From Candidatus Methylopumilus planktonicus (GTDB lineage Bacteria > Pseudomonadota > Gammaproteobacteria > Burkholderiales > Methylophilaceae): a DNA stretch of 64,000 bases. The translations under genes were made by a program, and so were the position numbers. Below the pieces are notes generated by a model. It saw only the letters and a program-made list of their open reading frames with translations, searched no databases and had not been told where the DNA came from. Shown here one piece after another: positions 22,646 through 32,232 of this stretch. The DNA is taken from NCBI RefSeq assembly GCF_006364715.1, contig NZ_CP040984.1, positions 744,001-808,000 of the forward strand, given 5' to 3'. Position 1 is the stretch's first letter; each line of letters starts with the position of its first letter.

Positions 22646-23364
22646 TAATCTTTTGTGACTTCAAGAAGATAATTAACCGAAACATCATCGCCCAATTTAT
22701 ACACATCTGTGATTGGGTTATAAGTCATACCTTTTAAGGTAACAACCGCTAGATCTTCTTTTCGACACCAGGAAATGAGTTCAGAGGGTTTAATAAATTT
22801 TTCGTAATCATGTGTGCCGCGCGGTAATAAATTCAGAATATATTCAGCACCAATCACTGCAAATAAATAAGCCTTTATATTGCGATTAATGGTCGACATA
22901 AAAAGTGTGCCGCCTGGTTTTAAAAGTTTCGCGCATAATGCCACAACAGCTGAAGGTTCTGGCACATGCTCTAGCATTTCCATACATGTAATCACATCAA
23001 AAATAGGCTTATGTTTTGAAGTAAAAGCTTCTAGAGAAGTGCATTGATAATTAATATCTATCTTTGTTTGCAGTGCATGGAGTTTTGCAATGTTGATCAC
23101 TTTCTCACCCATATCAATTCCTGTGACATCCGCACCCAAATTTGCCATAGATTCAGAAAGAATGCCCCCTCCGCAACCTACATCGAGCACTTTTTTATCC
23201 TTTAAATTAATTTTTTCATGGATAAAATTAAGACGGAGAGGATTGATATCGTGAAGTGGTTTAAATTCACTCGTTTTATCCCACCATTTGTGAGCGAGCT
23301 CATTAAATTTAGCGATTTCTTCTTCCGAAACGTTTATATGTTTTGTTTTAGCTTGAGTTGCCAT
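22645..23364 (-). CDS. ubiG: Ubiquinone biosynthesis O-methyltransferase
   Basis: UbiG performs both O-methylations of the ubiquinone ring with SAM. At 239 residues it has the N-terminal EIAKFNELAHKWWDKTSEFK signature near 18-37, SAM motif I VLDVGCGGGILSESMANLGA near 59-78, motif post-I VTGIDMGEK and motif II FDVITCMEMLEHVPEP, and the membrane-associating insert AYLFAVIGAEYILNLLPRGT. The start codon lies 31 bp inside the end of the deaminase gene upstream, an unusually long overlap but supported by the typical N-terminus. It is followed by gph. Together with mtaD it forms a compact minus-strand unit. Confidence 0.96.
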   Translation of the reverse strand: MATQAKTKHINVSEEEIAKFNELAHKWWDKTSEFKPLHDINPLRLNFIHEKINLKDKKVLDVGCGGGILSESMANLGADVTGIDMGEKVINIAKLHALQTKIDINYQCTSLEAFTSKHKPIFDVITCMEMLEHVPEPSAVVALCAKLLKPGGTLFMSTINRNIKAYLFAVIGAEYILNLLPRGTHDYEKFIKPSELISWCRKEDLAVVTLKGMTYNPITDVYKLGDDVSVNYLLEVTKD

Positions 23365-24668
23365 CTGAGCGCTATATCCTTACATGATTGAATATCAATG
23401 GATGTTAAGTGTTCTTCTTCATACTGCAATAAACCATTCACCCACACATGACTGACCTCTTCTCGCGTAGTTGCATAAACTAAATGACTCATAGGGTCGA
23501 ACATAGGTAATGTAGATAAGTGATCCATATTAAATACCGTCAAATCTGCAAACTTTCCTTTTTCAATCGACCCAATACAATCTTCAAGTCCAAGTGCTTT
23601 TGCAGCATTAATAGTGACCATGTCTAAAGATGTTTTAGCATCAAGGATCGCAGGATTTTTTGTCATGCCTTTAGCAAGCAAAGATGCTAATTGCATATCA
23701 TGCAATACGTCTTGCTTATTATTGCTTGCACTTCCATCTGTACCAATACATACATTAATATGGTTTTTTTGTAACGCTTCAATATTAGCGATACCACTTC
23801 CTAATTTTAAATTGGATGTCGGGCAATGAATGACCGATGCAGATTCTTTTGAAAGTGTGCTTAAATCTTCATCGTTCAAATAAACAGCATGCACTGCCAT
23901 AAATTGTGGGCTTATGATACCAAGACGATTGAGTCTCTCAATGGGTCTTATTTGATATTGTTTTAAGCTCTCACTAATTTCATTTTCTGTTTCATGGATA
24001 TGCATATGAATAGTGAGATTGAGTTGGTTAGCATAAGTTAAAACTTGATTTAAGGTTTTATCTGAGACTGAGTATGGTGCATGCGGGGCTAAGCTTGATG
24101 TAATTCGACTTTCATCACGCCAACCATCTCTGGCTTCAAGCCCTTTCATTAGATAATCCTCTCCATCATTTGCGTAATTAGAGGGATAATCCATCACAAA
24201 AAGACCGATGTTAGCTCGCATACCACTTTGTTTAATAGCGCGCGATGCTGCTTCAGGATAAAAGTACATTTCATTAAACGTAGTCACACCACTTTTTAGC
24301 ATTTCAGCGCACGCTATCAATGTGCCGTCATAAACAAAATCCGGTGTGACCCATTTTTTTTCAAGCGGCCAAATAGAGTCATTAAGCCATGTATGAAGTG
24401 GCTGATCGTCTGCGAAACCTCGAAATAAATTCATAGCAGCATGCGTATGTGCATTAATAAGACCAGGGGTAACAATATGGTGATGCAGTTGAAAGTGTTG
24501 ATTGCTCTGATAAAGTGAAGCTACTTTTTTTGTCTCAATAATATCGATGATTCGATCCTCATCAATAATGATCGAATGATCCTCGAGCACTGTATTTTGC
24601 GGTCTAACAGGACAAATCCATTTGGCTGAAATAATCGTACTGACAGGGTGGATACGCGTATCTGTCAT
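23334..24668 (-). CDS. mtaD: 5-methylthioadenosine / S-adenosylhomocysteine deaminase (TRZ/ATZ family)
   Basis: This metal-dependent amidohydrolase deaminates adenosine-type thioethers such as S-adenosylhomocysteine, recycling the by-product of SAM methylation. The 444-residue protein has the metal pair in GLINAHTHAAMNLFRGFADD near 71-90, a substrate-binding HAPYSVSD region near 196-203, IHMHIHETENEI with the third histidine, and VCIGTDGSASNNKQDVL with the last metal aspartate. DLTVFNMDH near the end is the usual composite domain. Its neighbour ubiG produces S-adenosylhomocysteine, which makes this substrate sensible. Exact specificity among guanine, MTA and SAH deaminases remains inferred. 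It starts 6 bp after purA. Confidence 0.9.
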   Translation of the reverse strand: MTDTRIHPVSTIISAKWICPVRPQNTVLEDHSIIIDEDRIIDIIETKKVASLYQSNQHFQLHHHIVTPGLINAHTHAAMNLFRGFADDQPLHTWLNDSIWPLEKKWVTPDFVYDGTLIACAEMLKSGVTTFNEMYFYPEAASRAIKQSGMRANIGLFVMDYPSNYANDGEDYLMKGLEARDGWRDESRITSSLAPHAPYSVSDKTLNQVLTYANQLNLTIHMHIHETENEISESLKQYQIRPIERLNRLGIISPQFMAVHAVYLNDEDLSTLSKESASVIHCPTSNLKLGSGIANIEALQKNHINVCIGTDGSASNNKQDVLHDMQLASLLAKGMTKNPAILDAKTSLDMVTINAAKALGLEDCIGSIEKGKFADLTVFNMDHLSTLPMFDPMSHLVYATTREEVSHVWVNGLLQYEEEHLTSIDIQSCKDIALRWQLKLKQNI

Positions 24669-24674
24669 AAGTTA

Positions 24675-25988
24675 TTACTCGAAGGGATGTTTAAGGACGA
24701 TCGTTTCGTCACGCTCAGGACCAGTCGATACGACATGAATAGGTACTTCGCATAATTTTTCTAATGTCTTGAGGTAAAGCTGCGCATTTTTAGGAAGATC
24801 ATTCATCGATTTAATACCGAAGGTGCTCTCATCCCAACCATCCACTTCAATAAAAATAGGTTTACAACGCTCCACTTGATCTGCACCTAAAGGAAGAAGA
24901 TCAATTTTTTTACCATCTAATTCATAGCCTACACATATACCAATTTTTTTAATGCCGTCTAAAACATCTAGTTTCGTAATACATAAACCCGTAAGGCTAT
25001 TAATCATAGCAGAGCGTTTTAATGCAGCTGCATCAAACCAACCACAACGCCTTTTTCTTTTAGTCACCGTACCAATTTCTTTTCCTTTCGTTGACATTTG
25101 ATATCCCGGTGTCCCTTGGGTTTCAATATCAAGCTCACTCGGAAAAGGCCCGCCACCGACACGCGTCGTATAAGCTTTTGTAATACCTAAAATATAATGC
25201 AACATATGTGGACCCACGCCAGCACCTGCTGCTGCCTGGCCCGATACACAATTGGACGAAGTGACATAAGGGTAAGTCCCATGATCAATGTCTAGCAGTG
25301 AACCTTGCGCACCTTCGAATAGTAAATTCTTATTTTTAGCATTTGCCTCATAAAGTTTTTGTGAAACATCAGCAAGATATGGTTTTATTTTTTCTGCATG
25401 CGACATCGAAAGATCAAACTGCTGAATAACATCAATCGGATCTTTTTTTAAGTAATGTTGCAACACAAAGTTATGGTAATCCATGACTTCTACAAGTTTA
25501 TTTTTAAAATTATCTGGATTAAGCAAATCGTAAACGCGGAGCGATCGACGAGCCACCTTGTCTTCATAAGCCGGGCCAATACCTTTACCTGTGGTACCAA
25601 TTTTAGCTTCACGCATGGCTTCTCGACCTTGGTCAAGTGCTACGTGATGCTTTAGGATTAAAGGGCAGCCTGGACTTACAAATAAACGACTTTTGACTTC
25701 AATACCATCAGCTTCAAGTGTTTTAATTTCGTGAAGCAAATGCTCAATATCAAGTACGACACCATTGCCAATGAAGCAATCTACATTTTTACGAATAATG
25801 CCTGAAGGAACTAAATTAAGTTTGTATTCTTTTTGGTTTGAGCCTTGGCCAATGACTAAGGTGTGACCTGCATTATGACCACCCTGAAAACGAACAACGC
25901 CTTCTGCGTGATCTGTTAACCAATCGACAATTTTACCTTTACCTTCATCGCCCCATTGCGTGCCAATAACTACTAAATTTTTTGCCAT
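24675..25988 (-). CDS. purA: Adenylosuccinate synthetase
   Basis: PurA joins IMP and aspartate with GTP in the first committed step of AMP synthesis. I use the ATG at 25986-25988 (437 residues); a TTG two codons upstream is possible. The family opens with VVIGTQWGDEGKGKIVDWL, containing the catalytic Asp and His-loop, followed by VRFQGGHNAGHTLVIG near 34-49, GTTGKGIGPAYEDK, TRVGGGPFPSE with the IMP loop, GTVTKRKRRCGWFDAAALK near 307-325 and the guanine-binding TKLDVLDG and STGPERDE motifs. It follows hisZ directly, the gene order known from other Betaproteobacteria. Confidence 0.97.
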   Translation of the reverse strand: MAKNLVVIGTQWGDEGKGKIVDWLTDHAEGVVRFQGGHNAGHTLVIGQGSNQKEYKLNLVPSGIIRKNVDCFIGNGVVLDIEHLLHEIKTLEADGIEVKSRLFVSPGCPLILKHHVALDQGREAMREAKIGTTGKGIGPAYEDKVARRSLRVYDLLNPDNFKNKLVEVMDYHNFVLQHYLKKDPIDVIQQFDLSMSHAEKIKPYLADVSQKLYEANAKNKNLLFEGAQGSLLDIDHGTYPYVTSSNCVSGQAAAGAGVGPHMLHYILGITKAYTTRVGGGPFPSELDIETQGTPGYQMSTKGKEIGTVTKRKRRCGWFDAAALKRSAMINSLTGLCITKLDVLDGIKKIGICVGYELDGKKIDLLPLGADQVERCKPIFIEVDGWDESTFGIKSMNDLPKNAQLYLKTLEKLCEVPIHVVSTGPERDETIVLKHPFE

Positions 25989-25994
25989 CTTCAA

Positions 25995-27149
25995 TTAAAC
26001 CGTTTTAACTTTCCACGCTTTGCTAGCATCTTGAGTCAATATGCGATCACAATTATTCTGTATCGCATTCATATGGCCAAATAAATCAATCGCGACAATT
26101 TCGCCTTGTTGACGCAATGACTCAATCGCATTTTGTAATCCGCTATCGCTACCTTGAGGAGCTAAAATGGCTTTCGCTTTTTTACCATTAGGAAATAAAG
26201 TGACGATATTTTTCAAATCCATCGTGAAACCTGTGGCTGGGCGGTTACGTCCGAATGATGCGCCAATATTGTCATAGCGCCCACCTAATGCAATAGGCGA
26301 ATAGCATTGATCTGCATACACTGAAAATACCAAACCATTATGATATTGGTAGCCACGAATGTCACTTAAGTCATATGACACTTTAATCTGATTGTTTTTT
26401 AAAGACTTATCAATTTCATTCAAAAATTTCAGCGCACTTTTAATAGCGTTATCTTGCGGCAATACTTTTTCAGCTTCTTTTAAAATATTGGCATCACCAT
26501 AAAGGCTTACTAATGCAATTAATGCATCACGATTTTTTTTGTCGATAGATTTGGTAAGATCAATCACTTCTGATTTATCTTTTTTCTGCATCGCTTGATA
26601 CAAACGATCAAGTTGGTCACGTGCCATATTGGATGATGCAATTAAGGACGTAAAAATATCAAGATGATTAAAATCAAATACTGGGTTTTGAATACCGATA
26701 GTACTGAGTGTTTTAATCAGAAGTGTTTGAATTTCAAGATCAGCTTCAATACCTTTGAATCCATAGAGCTCAGCCCCAATTTGGAACGGCTCTCTTGACT
26801 GTAAAAAGCTGGCTGGCTTCGTTCTTAAAACCGAGCCTGCGTAAGATAATCTTGTGACTTCATCATTTTGAATAAGGTGTGCATCGATGCGAGCGACCTG
26901 AGGTGTTATATCAGCACGAACACCCATAAGTCTTCCTGTTAACTGATCGACCACTTTAAATGTATCCAGATCCATGTCCTGGCCATTGCCATTTAAAGAT
27001 TCAATGTATTCCAGCATAGGAGGAATGACATAAAAATAACCATGGGCTTGATAGAGATCAATAATAGAGCGTCTTAATAACTCAAGATAGACTGCTTCAT
27101 CAGGAAGCATATCTTCAACATAATCTGGGAGCGTCCATTGATTCATCAA
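25995..27149 (-). CDS. hisZ: ATP phosphoribosyltransferase regulatory subunit
   Basis: HisZ is a catalytically dead histidyl-tRNA-synthetase paralogue that forms a hetero-octamer with the short-form HisG and makes histidine biosynthesis feedback-sensitive. The 384 residues show a class II synthetase core: LPDYVEDMLPDEAVYLELLR near 6-25, MRADITPQVARIDAHL-like GVRADITPQVARIDAHL near 78-94, and GLVFSVYADQCYSPIALGGR near 268-287 with YDNIGASFGRNRPATGFTMD. The anticodon-binding domain of true HisRS is missing. It implies a short HisG elsewhere in the genome. It lies between the DUF2065 gene (no gap) and purA. Confidence 0.95.
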   Translation of the reverse strand: MMNQWTLPDYVEDMLPDEAVYLELLRRSIIDLYQAHGYFYVIPPMLEYIESLNGNGQDMDLDTFKVVDQLTGRLMGVRADITPQVARIDAHLIQNDEVTRLSYAGSVLRTKPASFLQSREPFQIGAELYGFKGIEADLEIQTLLIKTLSTIGIQNPVFDFNHLDIFTSLIASSNMARDQLDRLYQAMQKKDKSEVIDLTKSIDKKNRDALIALVSLYGDANILKEAEKVLPQDNAIKSALKFLNEIDKSLKNNQIKVSYDLSDIRGYQYHNGLVFSVYADQCYSPIALGGRYDNIGASFGRNRPATGFTMDLKNIVTLFPNGKKAKAILAPQGSDSGLQNAIESLRQQGEIVAIDLFGHMNAIQNNCDRILTQDASKAWKVKTV

Positions 27150-27335
27150 TTAGCGACCTAATAATAAAATAATTAATCCTAATAAAAAAGATATCAAACC
27201 CATAAAGCGAATCTGGCCAGATTTCATTTTAATTAGCTTTCTAAAAGTTTCACGCCAACCTTCTGGAAAACATAAGGGCATGAGTCCTTCTAGTATCAAC
27301 ATTAGGCCAAAGGATGAAAAAAGCCAATTTTTCAT
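27150..27335 (-). CDS. DUF2065 small membrane protein
   Basis: This 61-residue protein of the DUF2065 family has two transmembrane helices, about residues 4-20 (WLFSSFGLMLILEGLMPL) and 43-60 (FMGLISFLLGLIILLLG), linked by the conserved basic loop CFPEGWRETFRKLIKM. It is found next to hflC in most proteobacteria, where it may associate with the HflKC complex; no function has been proven. Here it starts 2 bp after hflC and ends against hisZ, so it is translationally linked to both. Confidence 0.9.
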   Translation of the reverse strand: MKNWLFSSFGLMLILEGLMPLCFPEGWRETFRKLIKMKSGQIRFMGLISFLLGLIILLLGR

Positions 27336-27337
27336 GA

Positions 27338-28213
27338 CTAGTCTTTTTTCTTTTTAGAGCTGCGCATGTACTTTAAAAAATCTGAAGTTGGGTCTAAGAC
27401 CAACACATCTGCTTTATCTTTAAAGCTCTTCTTGTAAGCTTCAATACTTCGGTAAAAAGCATAAAATTCAGGGTTCTTAGCATAGGCATTAGCGTAGATT
27501 TCTGAGGCTTTTGCATCTCCATCACCCTTTACTTTCTGTGCTTCCTTGTAGGCTTCAGCAATGATGACATCACGTTGCTTCTCTGCATCGGCACGAATTT
27601 TTTCTGACGCTGCAAAACCTTGTGAGCGCAATTCATTGGCAACAGAGTTACGCTCAGCATTCATACGCTGATAAACGGACTCACTCACCTCTTTAGGGAG
27701 GTCCACTCGCCTTAAGCGCACATCTAAAATTTGAATACCCAGCGAACGCAAATCTCGATCAGCACGATCTGTGAGAATTTGCATAATTTCTCCACGTTCG
27801 CCTGATACGACATCATGAATAGTCCTTTTACCAAACTCTGCGCGCAATCCATCATTCACTGTTTGAGAAATTCTTCTCTCAGCTTGCACTTCATCACCAT
27901 TCACAGAGACATAGTATTTTGCAGGATCGACAATTTTCCATTTAATGAACGAGTCTACAAGTACATTTTTCTTTTCGCTCGTGATAAAACGATCAGGCTC
28001 TTGATAGTTAAGTGTCAAAATTCGATTATCAAAAAATCGCACATTTTCAATAAGCGGTGTTTTGAAATAAAGTCCTGGTTCTTTTTTGATGGATATGATT
28101 TCACCTAAGCGAAATACAATGGCGTACTCTCTTTGGTCAACTGTAAAAGTAGACATTGATAAAATCACGATGCCTGCTAAAAAACTCACCAATAGGTATG
28201 TAATATTTTTCAT
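27338..28213 (-). CDS. hflC: HflC, membrane protease modulator
   Basis: HflC and HflK form a large SPFH-domain cage around the FtsH protease in the inner membrane and modulate membrane-protein turnover. The 291-residue protein has an N-terminal membrane anchor (LLVSFLAGIVILSMSTFTV, about 6-24), the SPFH segment QREYAIVFRLGEIISIKKEPG, and the coiled-coil region ERNSVANELRSQGFAASEKI near 185-204, with EFYAFYRSIEAYKKSF near the end. The basic end SSKKKKD is cytoplasmic or cage-internal in orientation models. It follows hflK by 5 bp. Confidence 0.96.
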   Translation of the reverse strand: MKNITYLLVSFLAGIVILSMSTFTVDQREYAIVFRLGEIISIKKEPGLYFKTPLIENVRFFDNRILTLNYQEPDRFITSEKKNVLVDSFIKWKIVDPAKYYVSVNGDEVQAERRISQTVNDGLRAEFGKRTIHDVVSGERGEIMQILTDRADRDLRSLGIQILDVRLRRVDLPKEVSESVYQRMNAERNSVANELRSQGFAASEKIRADAEKQRDVIIAEAYKEAQKVKGDGDAKASEIYANAYAKNPEFYAFYRSIEAYKKSFKDKADVLVLDPTSDFLKYMRSSKKKKD

Positions 28214-28218
28214 ATTCT

Positions 28219-29421
28219 TTATCTCGTTTCCCGATCTCTTGATTTAAATACATCTCGCGTTCGTTCTAAGTTTTGCATCGAAGACTGATTCATATCAACT
28301 TGAGGGGTGACATCTACCCTCGGTGATAATGTTTCAGGTGTTGCTTGCTGAATCAGTTTATCTAAAGGCAAATAGAGCAAATTATTTGAATTTTTTTGAT
28401 CGATAAATACCTTAGAAACGTTAGATAATATTTGCTCTTGTGCTTCGATATAAAGTCGATCACGCATAACTTCTGGTGCCCGATTATATTGCGTTAATAT
28501 TTGTTCAAAACGACTCGCGTTACCCTTCGCCTCATTTTCAACCTTTAAACGATAGCCTTGCGCTTCTGCTGTGAGTCTTGAAGCTGTACCTTTAGCTTTT
28601 GGGATGATGTCATTGGCATAAGCTTGACCTTCATTTTTTTGTCGCTCTAAGTCTTGCTTAGCTTTAACAGCATCATCAAATGAAGCTTGAACCTGCTCTG
28701 GCGGCTGCGCATTTTGCATGGTGACACTTGTCACATTGATCCCCGTATTGTATCGATCCAAAATTTCTTGCATGAGTTTTTTTGCTTTGACAGCAATCTC
28801 TTCGCGACCTTCATATAATGCAAAATCCATTTTGCTTTTACCGACGATTTCACGAATAGCAGTTTCAGCAGCACCTCTTACTGAAGATTCTGCTGAACGA
28901 TTATTAAATAAAAAATCTTCAACTGATTTTAAGTTGTATTGCACGGCAAATTGGAGGTCAATAATATTTTCATCATCCGTTAACATTAATGACTCTCTCA
29001 CTTCTTTTGATCTAGCATCAGCATCACCAGCGGAACGGTAACCTACTTCAATGGTGCGCACTTGTTCAAGGTTAACCACCTCAGCTGACTCGATCGGAAA
29101 TGGAATATGCCAGCGCGGTCCTGGCATAGTCACTTCTGTATTTTTACCGAACCTTAAAACAACACCACGTGAACCTTGGTCTACGATATAAAAGCCTGTA
29201 GCTACCCAAATCAATACTACAATCAGTAGAATGGGGACAATAGGAAGTTGATCGCTCGTTGAATTGGGTGTCGGATTGCCTCCGCTAGGCTTAGACGTTT
29301 TTTGGTCTGTTTCTTGTTTACCAAAAATACGACCTATTTTCTTTTTTAAATCACTCAAAAGCTCGTCTAGATCAGGAGGTCCTTCTCCTTGGTTATTATT
29401 TTGCCCGGGGGTTTTTGCCAT
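28219..29421 (-). CDS. hflK: HflK, membrane protease modulator
   Basis: HflK is the partner of HflC in the FtsH-associated cage. At 400 residues it has the glycine/proline-rich cytoplasmic start GQNNNQGEGPPDLDELLSDL near 5-24, one membrane helix (LPIVPILLIVVLIWVATGFY, about 59-78), and the SPFH domain YIVDQGSRGVVLRFGKNTEV near 78-97. The coiled-coil DLERQKNEGQAYANDIIPKA region is near 258-277. The C-terminal tail after LLYLPLDK is polar and repeats VDVTPQVDMNQ. It precedes hflC and follows hflX in the conserved cluster. Confidence 0.96.
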   Translation of the reverse strand: MAKTPGQNNNQGEGPPDLDELLSDLKKKIGRIFGKQETDQKTSKPSGGNPTPNSTSDQLPIVPILLIVVLIWVATGFYIVDQGSRGVVLRFGKNTEVTMPGPRWHIPFPIESAEVVNLEQVRTIEVGYRSAGDADARSKEVRESLMLTDDENIIDLQFAVQYNLKSVEDFLFNNRSAESSVRGAAETAIREIVGKSKMDFALYEGREEIAVKAKKLMQEILDRYNTGINVTSVTMQNAQPPEQVQASFDDAVKAKQDLERQKNEGQAYANDIIPKAKGTASRLTAEAQGYRLKVENEAKGNASRFEQILTQYNRAPEVMRDRLYIEAQEQILSNVSKVFIDQKNSNNLLYLPLDKLIQQATPETLSPRVDVTPQVDMNQSSMQNLERTRDVFKSRDRETR

Positions 29422-29452
29422 AAATTTATTCTATTTAATAGTTAAGGGGGTT

Positions 29453-30577
29453 TTATTCAAATATTTCGGTTTCAGCTGACTGCTTTGCGACAACTAGTTG
29501 GAGGATGGCCTCTTTTAAAAGTTCAATACCCTCACCTGTCTTTGCAGATAACTGAATAGTCGAAATTCTACCATATTCATCTTTTTCGTGATTTGCCTTT
29601 ATATCGAGTCTATCAATCTGATTTAAAACGAGAATTTGTGGTATTGACGCGGCTTTAATCTCCTCTAGGATCTTATTCACCGCCTTAACTTGTTCGTGAT
29701 GATTGGGGTTGGCCATATTGACGACATGAAGGAGTAAATCAGCCTCTCTTGACTCTTCAAGGGTAGATTTGAACGCCTCAATCAACGTCGTAGGAAGTGC
29801 CTTAATAAAACCCACTGTGTCTGATATCACACATTCCACGCCGTCTTCAATAAAAAGTTTTCGGGAGGTGGTGTCAAGTGTTGCAAAGAGTTGATTCATG
29901 GCTAACGCATTTGCATGAGTCAACTGGTTAAAGAGTGTCGATTTACCCGCATTGGTATAACCGACAATCGAAATATTAAGGGCGCCCGAACGGCTCCTTT
30001 TTTTTCGCTGCATAGTGCGTTGTCGTTTTAATTTATCTAATTTTTCTTTCAACTGCTTAATGCGAAGTTTTAACATCCGGCGATCAAGTTCCAATTGCTT
30101 TTCACCGGGGCCTCCTCTTACACCAATACCCCCTTTTTGTCTTTCTAAGTGACTCCAGCCTTTAATCAGTCTTGTCGATAAGTGATCAAGCTGCGCTAAT
30201 TCGACTTGAAGTTTACCTTCGTGACTTTTAGCGCGCTTTGCAAAAATTAATAAGATGAGTGCGGTACGATCAAAGATTCGCGTACTAAAATATTTTTCTA
30301 AGTTTCGCTCTTGGGAGGGGCTGAGGTTATGGTTAAAAATTACGGTGTCGGCTTTTGACTCTTGAATCATAAACTTCACTTCTTCAGCTTTTCCTGAGCC
30401 CAAAAAATACTTGGGGTCGGGTGCTGATCTCTTAATATTCACTGTGCTGACAATTTTCATGTCAGCACTTAATACGAGCTCTTTAATTTCTTCGACACTC
30501 TCTTCGAAATCGTTATCACCAAAGTTAATACTGATTACACAGGCGGACTTTCCTTCGTTCGGACGTTCAAACATCAA
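29453..30577 (-). CDS. hflX: Ribosome-associated GTPase HflX
   Basis: HflX is a GTPase that binds the 50S subunit and splits stalled or hibernating ribosomes under stress. The 374-residue protein has the N-terminal nucleotide-binding domain (KYFLGSGKAEEVKFMI near 55-70; VIFNHNLSPSQERNLEKYF near 80-98), the linker helices RLIKGWSHLERQKGGIGVRG with GPGEKQLELDRR, and the G domain with GYTNAGKSTLFNQL (G1), DTVGFIKALP (G3) and LNQIDRL (G4). A short C-terminal domain ends it. It overlaps the hfq stop by 4 bp, so the two are translationally coupled, the standard hfq-hflX arrangement. Confidence 0.96.
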   Translation of the reverse strand: MMFERPNEGKSACVISINFGDNDFEESVEEIKELVLSADMKIVSTVNIKRSAPDPKYFLGSGKAEEVKFMIQESKADTVIFNHNLSPSQERNLEKYFSTRIFDRTALILLIFAKRAKSHEGKLQVELAQLDHLSTRLIKGWSHLERQKGGIGVRGGPGEKQLELDRRMLKLRIKQLKEKLDKLKRQRTMQRKKRSRSGALNISIVGYTNAGKSTLFNQLTHANALAMNQLFATLDTTSRKLFIEDGVECVISDTVGFIKALPTTLIEAFKSTLEESREADLLLHVVNMANPNHHEQVKAVNKILEEIKAASIPQILVLNQIDRLDIKANHEKDEYGRISTIQLSAKTGEGIELLKEAILQLVVAKQSAETEIFE

Positions 30578-30822
30578 TCATCGTCTGCTGGTGGCTCTAT
30601 GTTGACATTACGCATAGGTACAATCGTTGAGATAGCATGTTTATAGACTAATTGACTCACAGTATTTTTTAATAAAATAGCGTATTGATCGAATGACTCA
30701 ATGTTGCCTTGTAATTTAATACCATTCATTAAATAAATAGATACTGATACATGTTCTTTTCTGAGTTGATTTAAAAACTCATCTTGTAAATGTGTCGTCT
30801 TTTTTTCCATAGAGGATTCCAA
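30574..30822 (-). CDS. hfq: RNA chaperone Hfq
   Basis: Hfq is a hexameric Sm-like RNA chaperone that pairs small RNAs with mRNAs. At 82 residues it is compact, with the Sm1 motif LQDEFLNQLRKEHVSVSIYL near 12-31, MNGIKLQGNIESFDQYAILL near 32-51, and the Sm2 YKHAISTIVP signature near 60-69 (the family KHA and TVVP elements). The C-terminal tail is short and ends PPADDD, acidic as in other Hfq proteins. An extra N-terminal EKKTTH precedes the usual start. It lies 6 bp after gltX with GGATTCCAAATATA-type spacing and overlaps hflX. Confidence 0.97.
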   Translation of the reverse strand: MESSMEKKTTHLQDEFLNQLRKEHVSVSIYLMNGIKLQGNIESFDQYAILLKNTVSQLVYKHAISTIVPMRNVNIEPPADDD

Positions 30823-30828
30823 ATATAG

Positions 30829-32220
30829 TTATAAGTAAAGATTCAAACGTTTCATCGTTTCATCGCGCCCTAAGATCTCCATCACAACATCAATACTAGG
30901 TGATTGTGCAATACCTGTTAAAAGCACTCGAAGTGGCATCGCAAGTTTTGGAAATTTAATTGCATGTAGGATCACCATGTCATTCATCACATTATGAATG
31001 GCTTCTTTCGTCCAATCAATCTTAATTAGAGCGGCTTGAAAGGATTTGATAAGCTTTAATGCTTCATCATTAATATGCTTTTCAAAATCTTGCTGATTTG
31101 GTTTTTGATATTCAAAAATATAAGCAATATCACGCGCAAGACTTGTTAAATGATTTGCACGTTCGCGATGAATATCGATTGCCTTTATTAAAAGGCTAGG
31201 ATCGATTGGTGAATGCACTACTTCTTTTAAATAGGGTTCTATTGCCGCAGCTATACGCTCATGTGGCAATGTTTTGATATAATGGCTATTAAGCCAATCT
31301 AATTTTTCTGTATTAAATTGTGCAGATGATGAAGTGATATGGTCTAAATCGAACCATTGACAAAAATCAGCCATACTAAAAATTTCATCATCGCCATGAC
31401 TCCATCCAAGACGAGCTAAATAATTCAGAATCGACTCAGGTAAATAACCTTGATCAAAATATTGCATCACACTGACAGCCCCATGTCTTTTAGAAAGCTT
31501 TTGACCATCAGAACCCAAAATCATCGATAGATGGGCGTATGCTGGAATGGTTGCATTCAAAGCTTTTAAGAGATTAATTTGGCGTGGTGTATTGTTAATA
31601 TGATCATCACCTCGAATGACGTGTGTGACTTTCATTTCCCAATCATCAATCACCACACAAAAATTATAGGTCGGTGTACCGTCTCCCCTTGCAATGACAA
31701 GATCATCGAGTTCCTCATTCGCAATTGTGATCTCACCTTTGACTAAATCATGCCATGTTACAACACCTGATACTGGATTTCTAAAACGAACTACCGGTTG
31801 AATGTTCTCAGGAGTTGGGGGTAAACTTTTTCCAGATTCAGGCCGCCACTTCCCATCATACTTTGGCTTTAAGCCGGCTTTCATTTGTGACTCACGTAAA
31901 ATTTCTAATTCTTCTTTGGATGAGTAACAAAGATAGGCTTTATCTTCTTTAATCAATTGATCAATGTATGTTTTATAAGTTGCCATACGTTTTGTTTGGT
32001 ATATAGGGCCTTGATCGTAATCAAGGTGAAGCCATGTCATACCATCCATAATGGCTTTCACTGCTTCAGGGGTAGATCTTTCTAAATCAGTATCTTCAAT
32101 ACGTAAGATAAATTGGCCTTGATGCTTTTTGGCATAAGCCCAAGAGAATAATGCGGTTCTCGCGCCTCCAATATGAAGGTAGCCTGTGGGGCTCGGAGCA
32201 AAACGTGTGACAACGGTCAT
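30829..32220 (-). CDS. gltX: Glutamate-tRNA ligase
   Basis: GltX charges tRNA-Glu. The 463-residue class I synthetase has the HIGH-like motif TGYLHIGGARTALFSWAYA near 12-30, LRIEDTDLERSTPEAVKAIM near 41-60, the tRNA acceptor region and the KMSKS equivalent KLSKRHGAVSVMQYF near 238-252. The helical anticodon-binding domain follows. The 463-residue length and KLSKR variant are normal for the proteobacterial discriminating enzyme. It lies between rimO and hfq with gaps of 12 and 6 bp, so it belongs to the long minus-strand unit. Confidence 0.97.
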   Translation of the reverse strand: MTVVTRFAPSPTGYLHIGGARTALFSWAYAKKHQGQFILRIEDTDLERSTPEAVKAIMDGMTWLHLDYDQGPIYQTKRMATYKTYIDQLIKEDKAYLCYSSKEELEILRESQMKAGLKPKYDGKWRPESGKSLPPTPENIQPVVRFRNPVSGVVTWHDLVKGEITIANEELDDLVIARGDGTPTYNFCVVIDDWEMKVTHVIRGDDHINNTPRQINLLKALNATIPAYAHLSMILGSDGQKLSKRHGAVSVMQYFDQGYLPESILNYLARLGWSHGDDEIFSMADFCQWFDLDHITSSSAQFNTEKLDWLNSHYIKTLPHERIAAAIEPYLKEVVHSPIDPSLLIKAIDIHRERANHLTSLARDIAYIFEYQKPNQQDFEKHINDEALKLIKSFQAALIKIDWTKEAIHNVMNDMVILHAIKFPKLAMPLRVLLTGIAQSPSIDVVMEILGRDETMKRLNLYL

Positions 32221-32232
32221 AGATATTTTTTC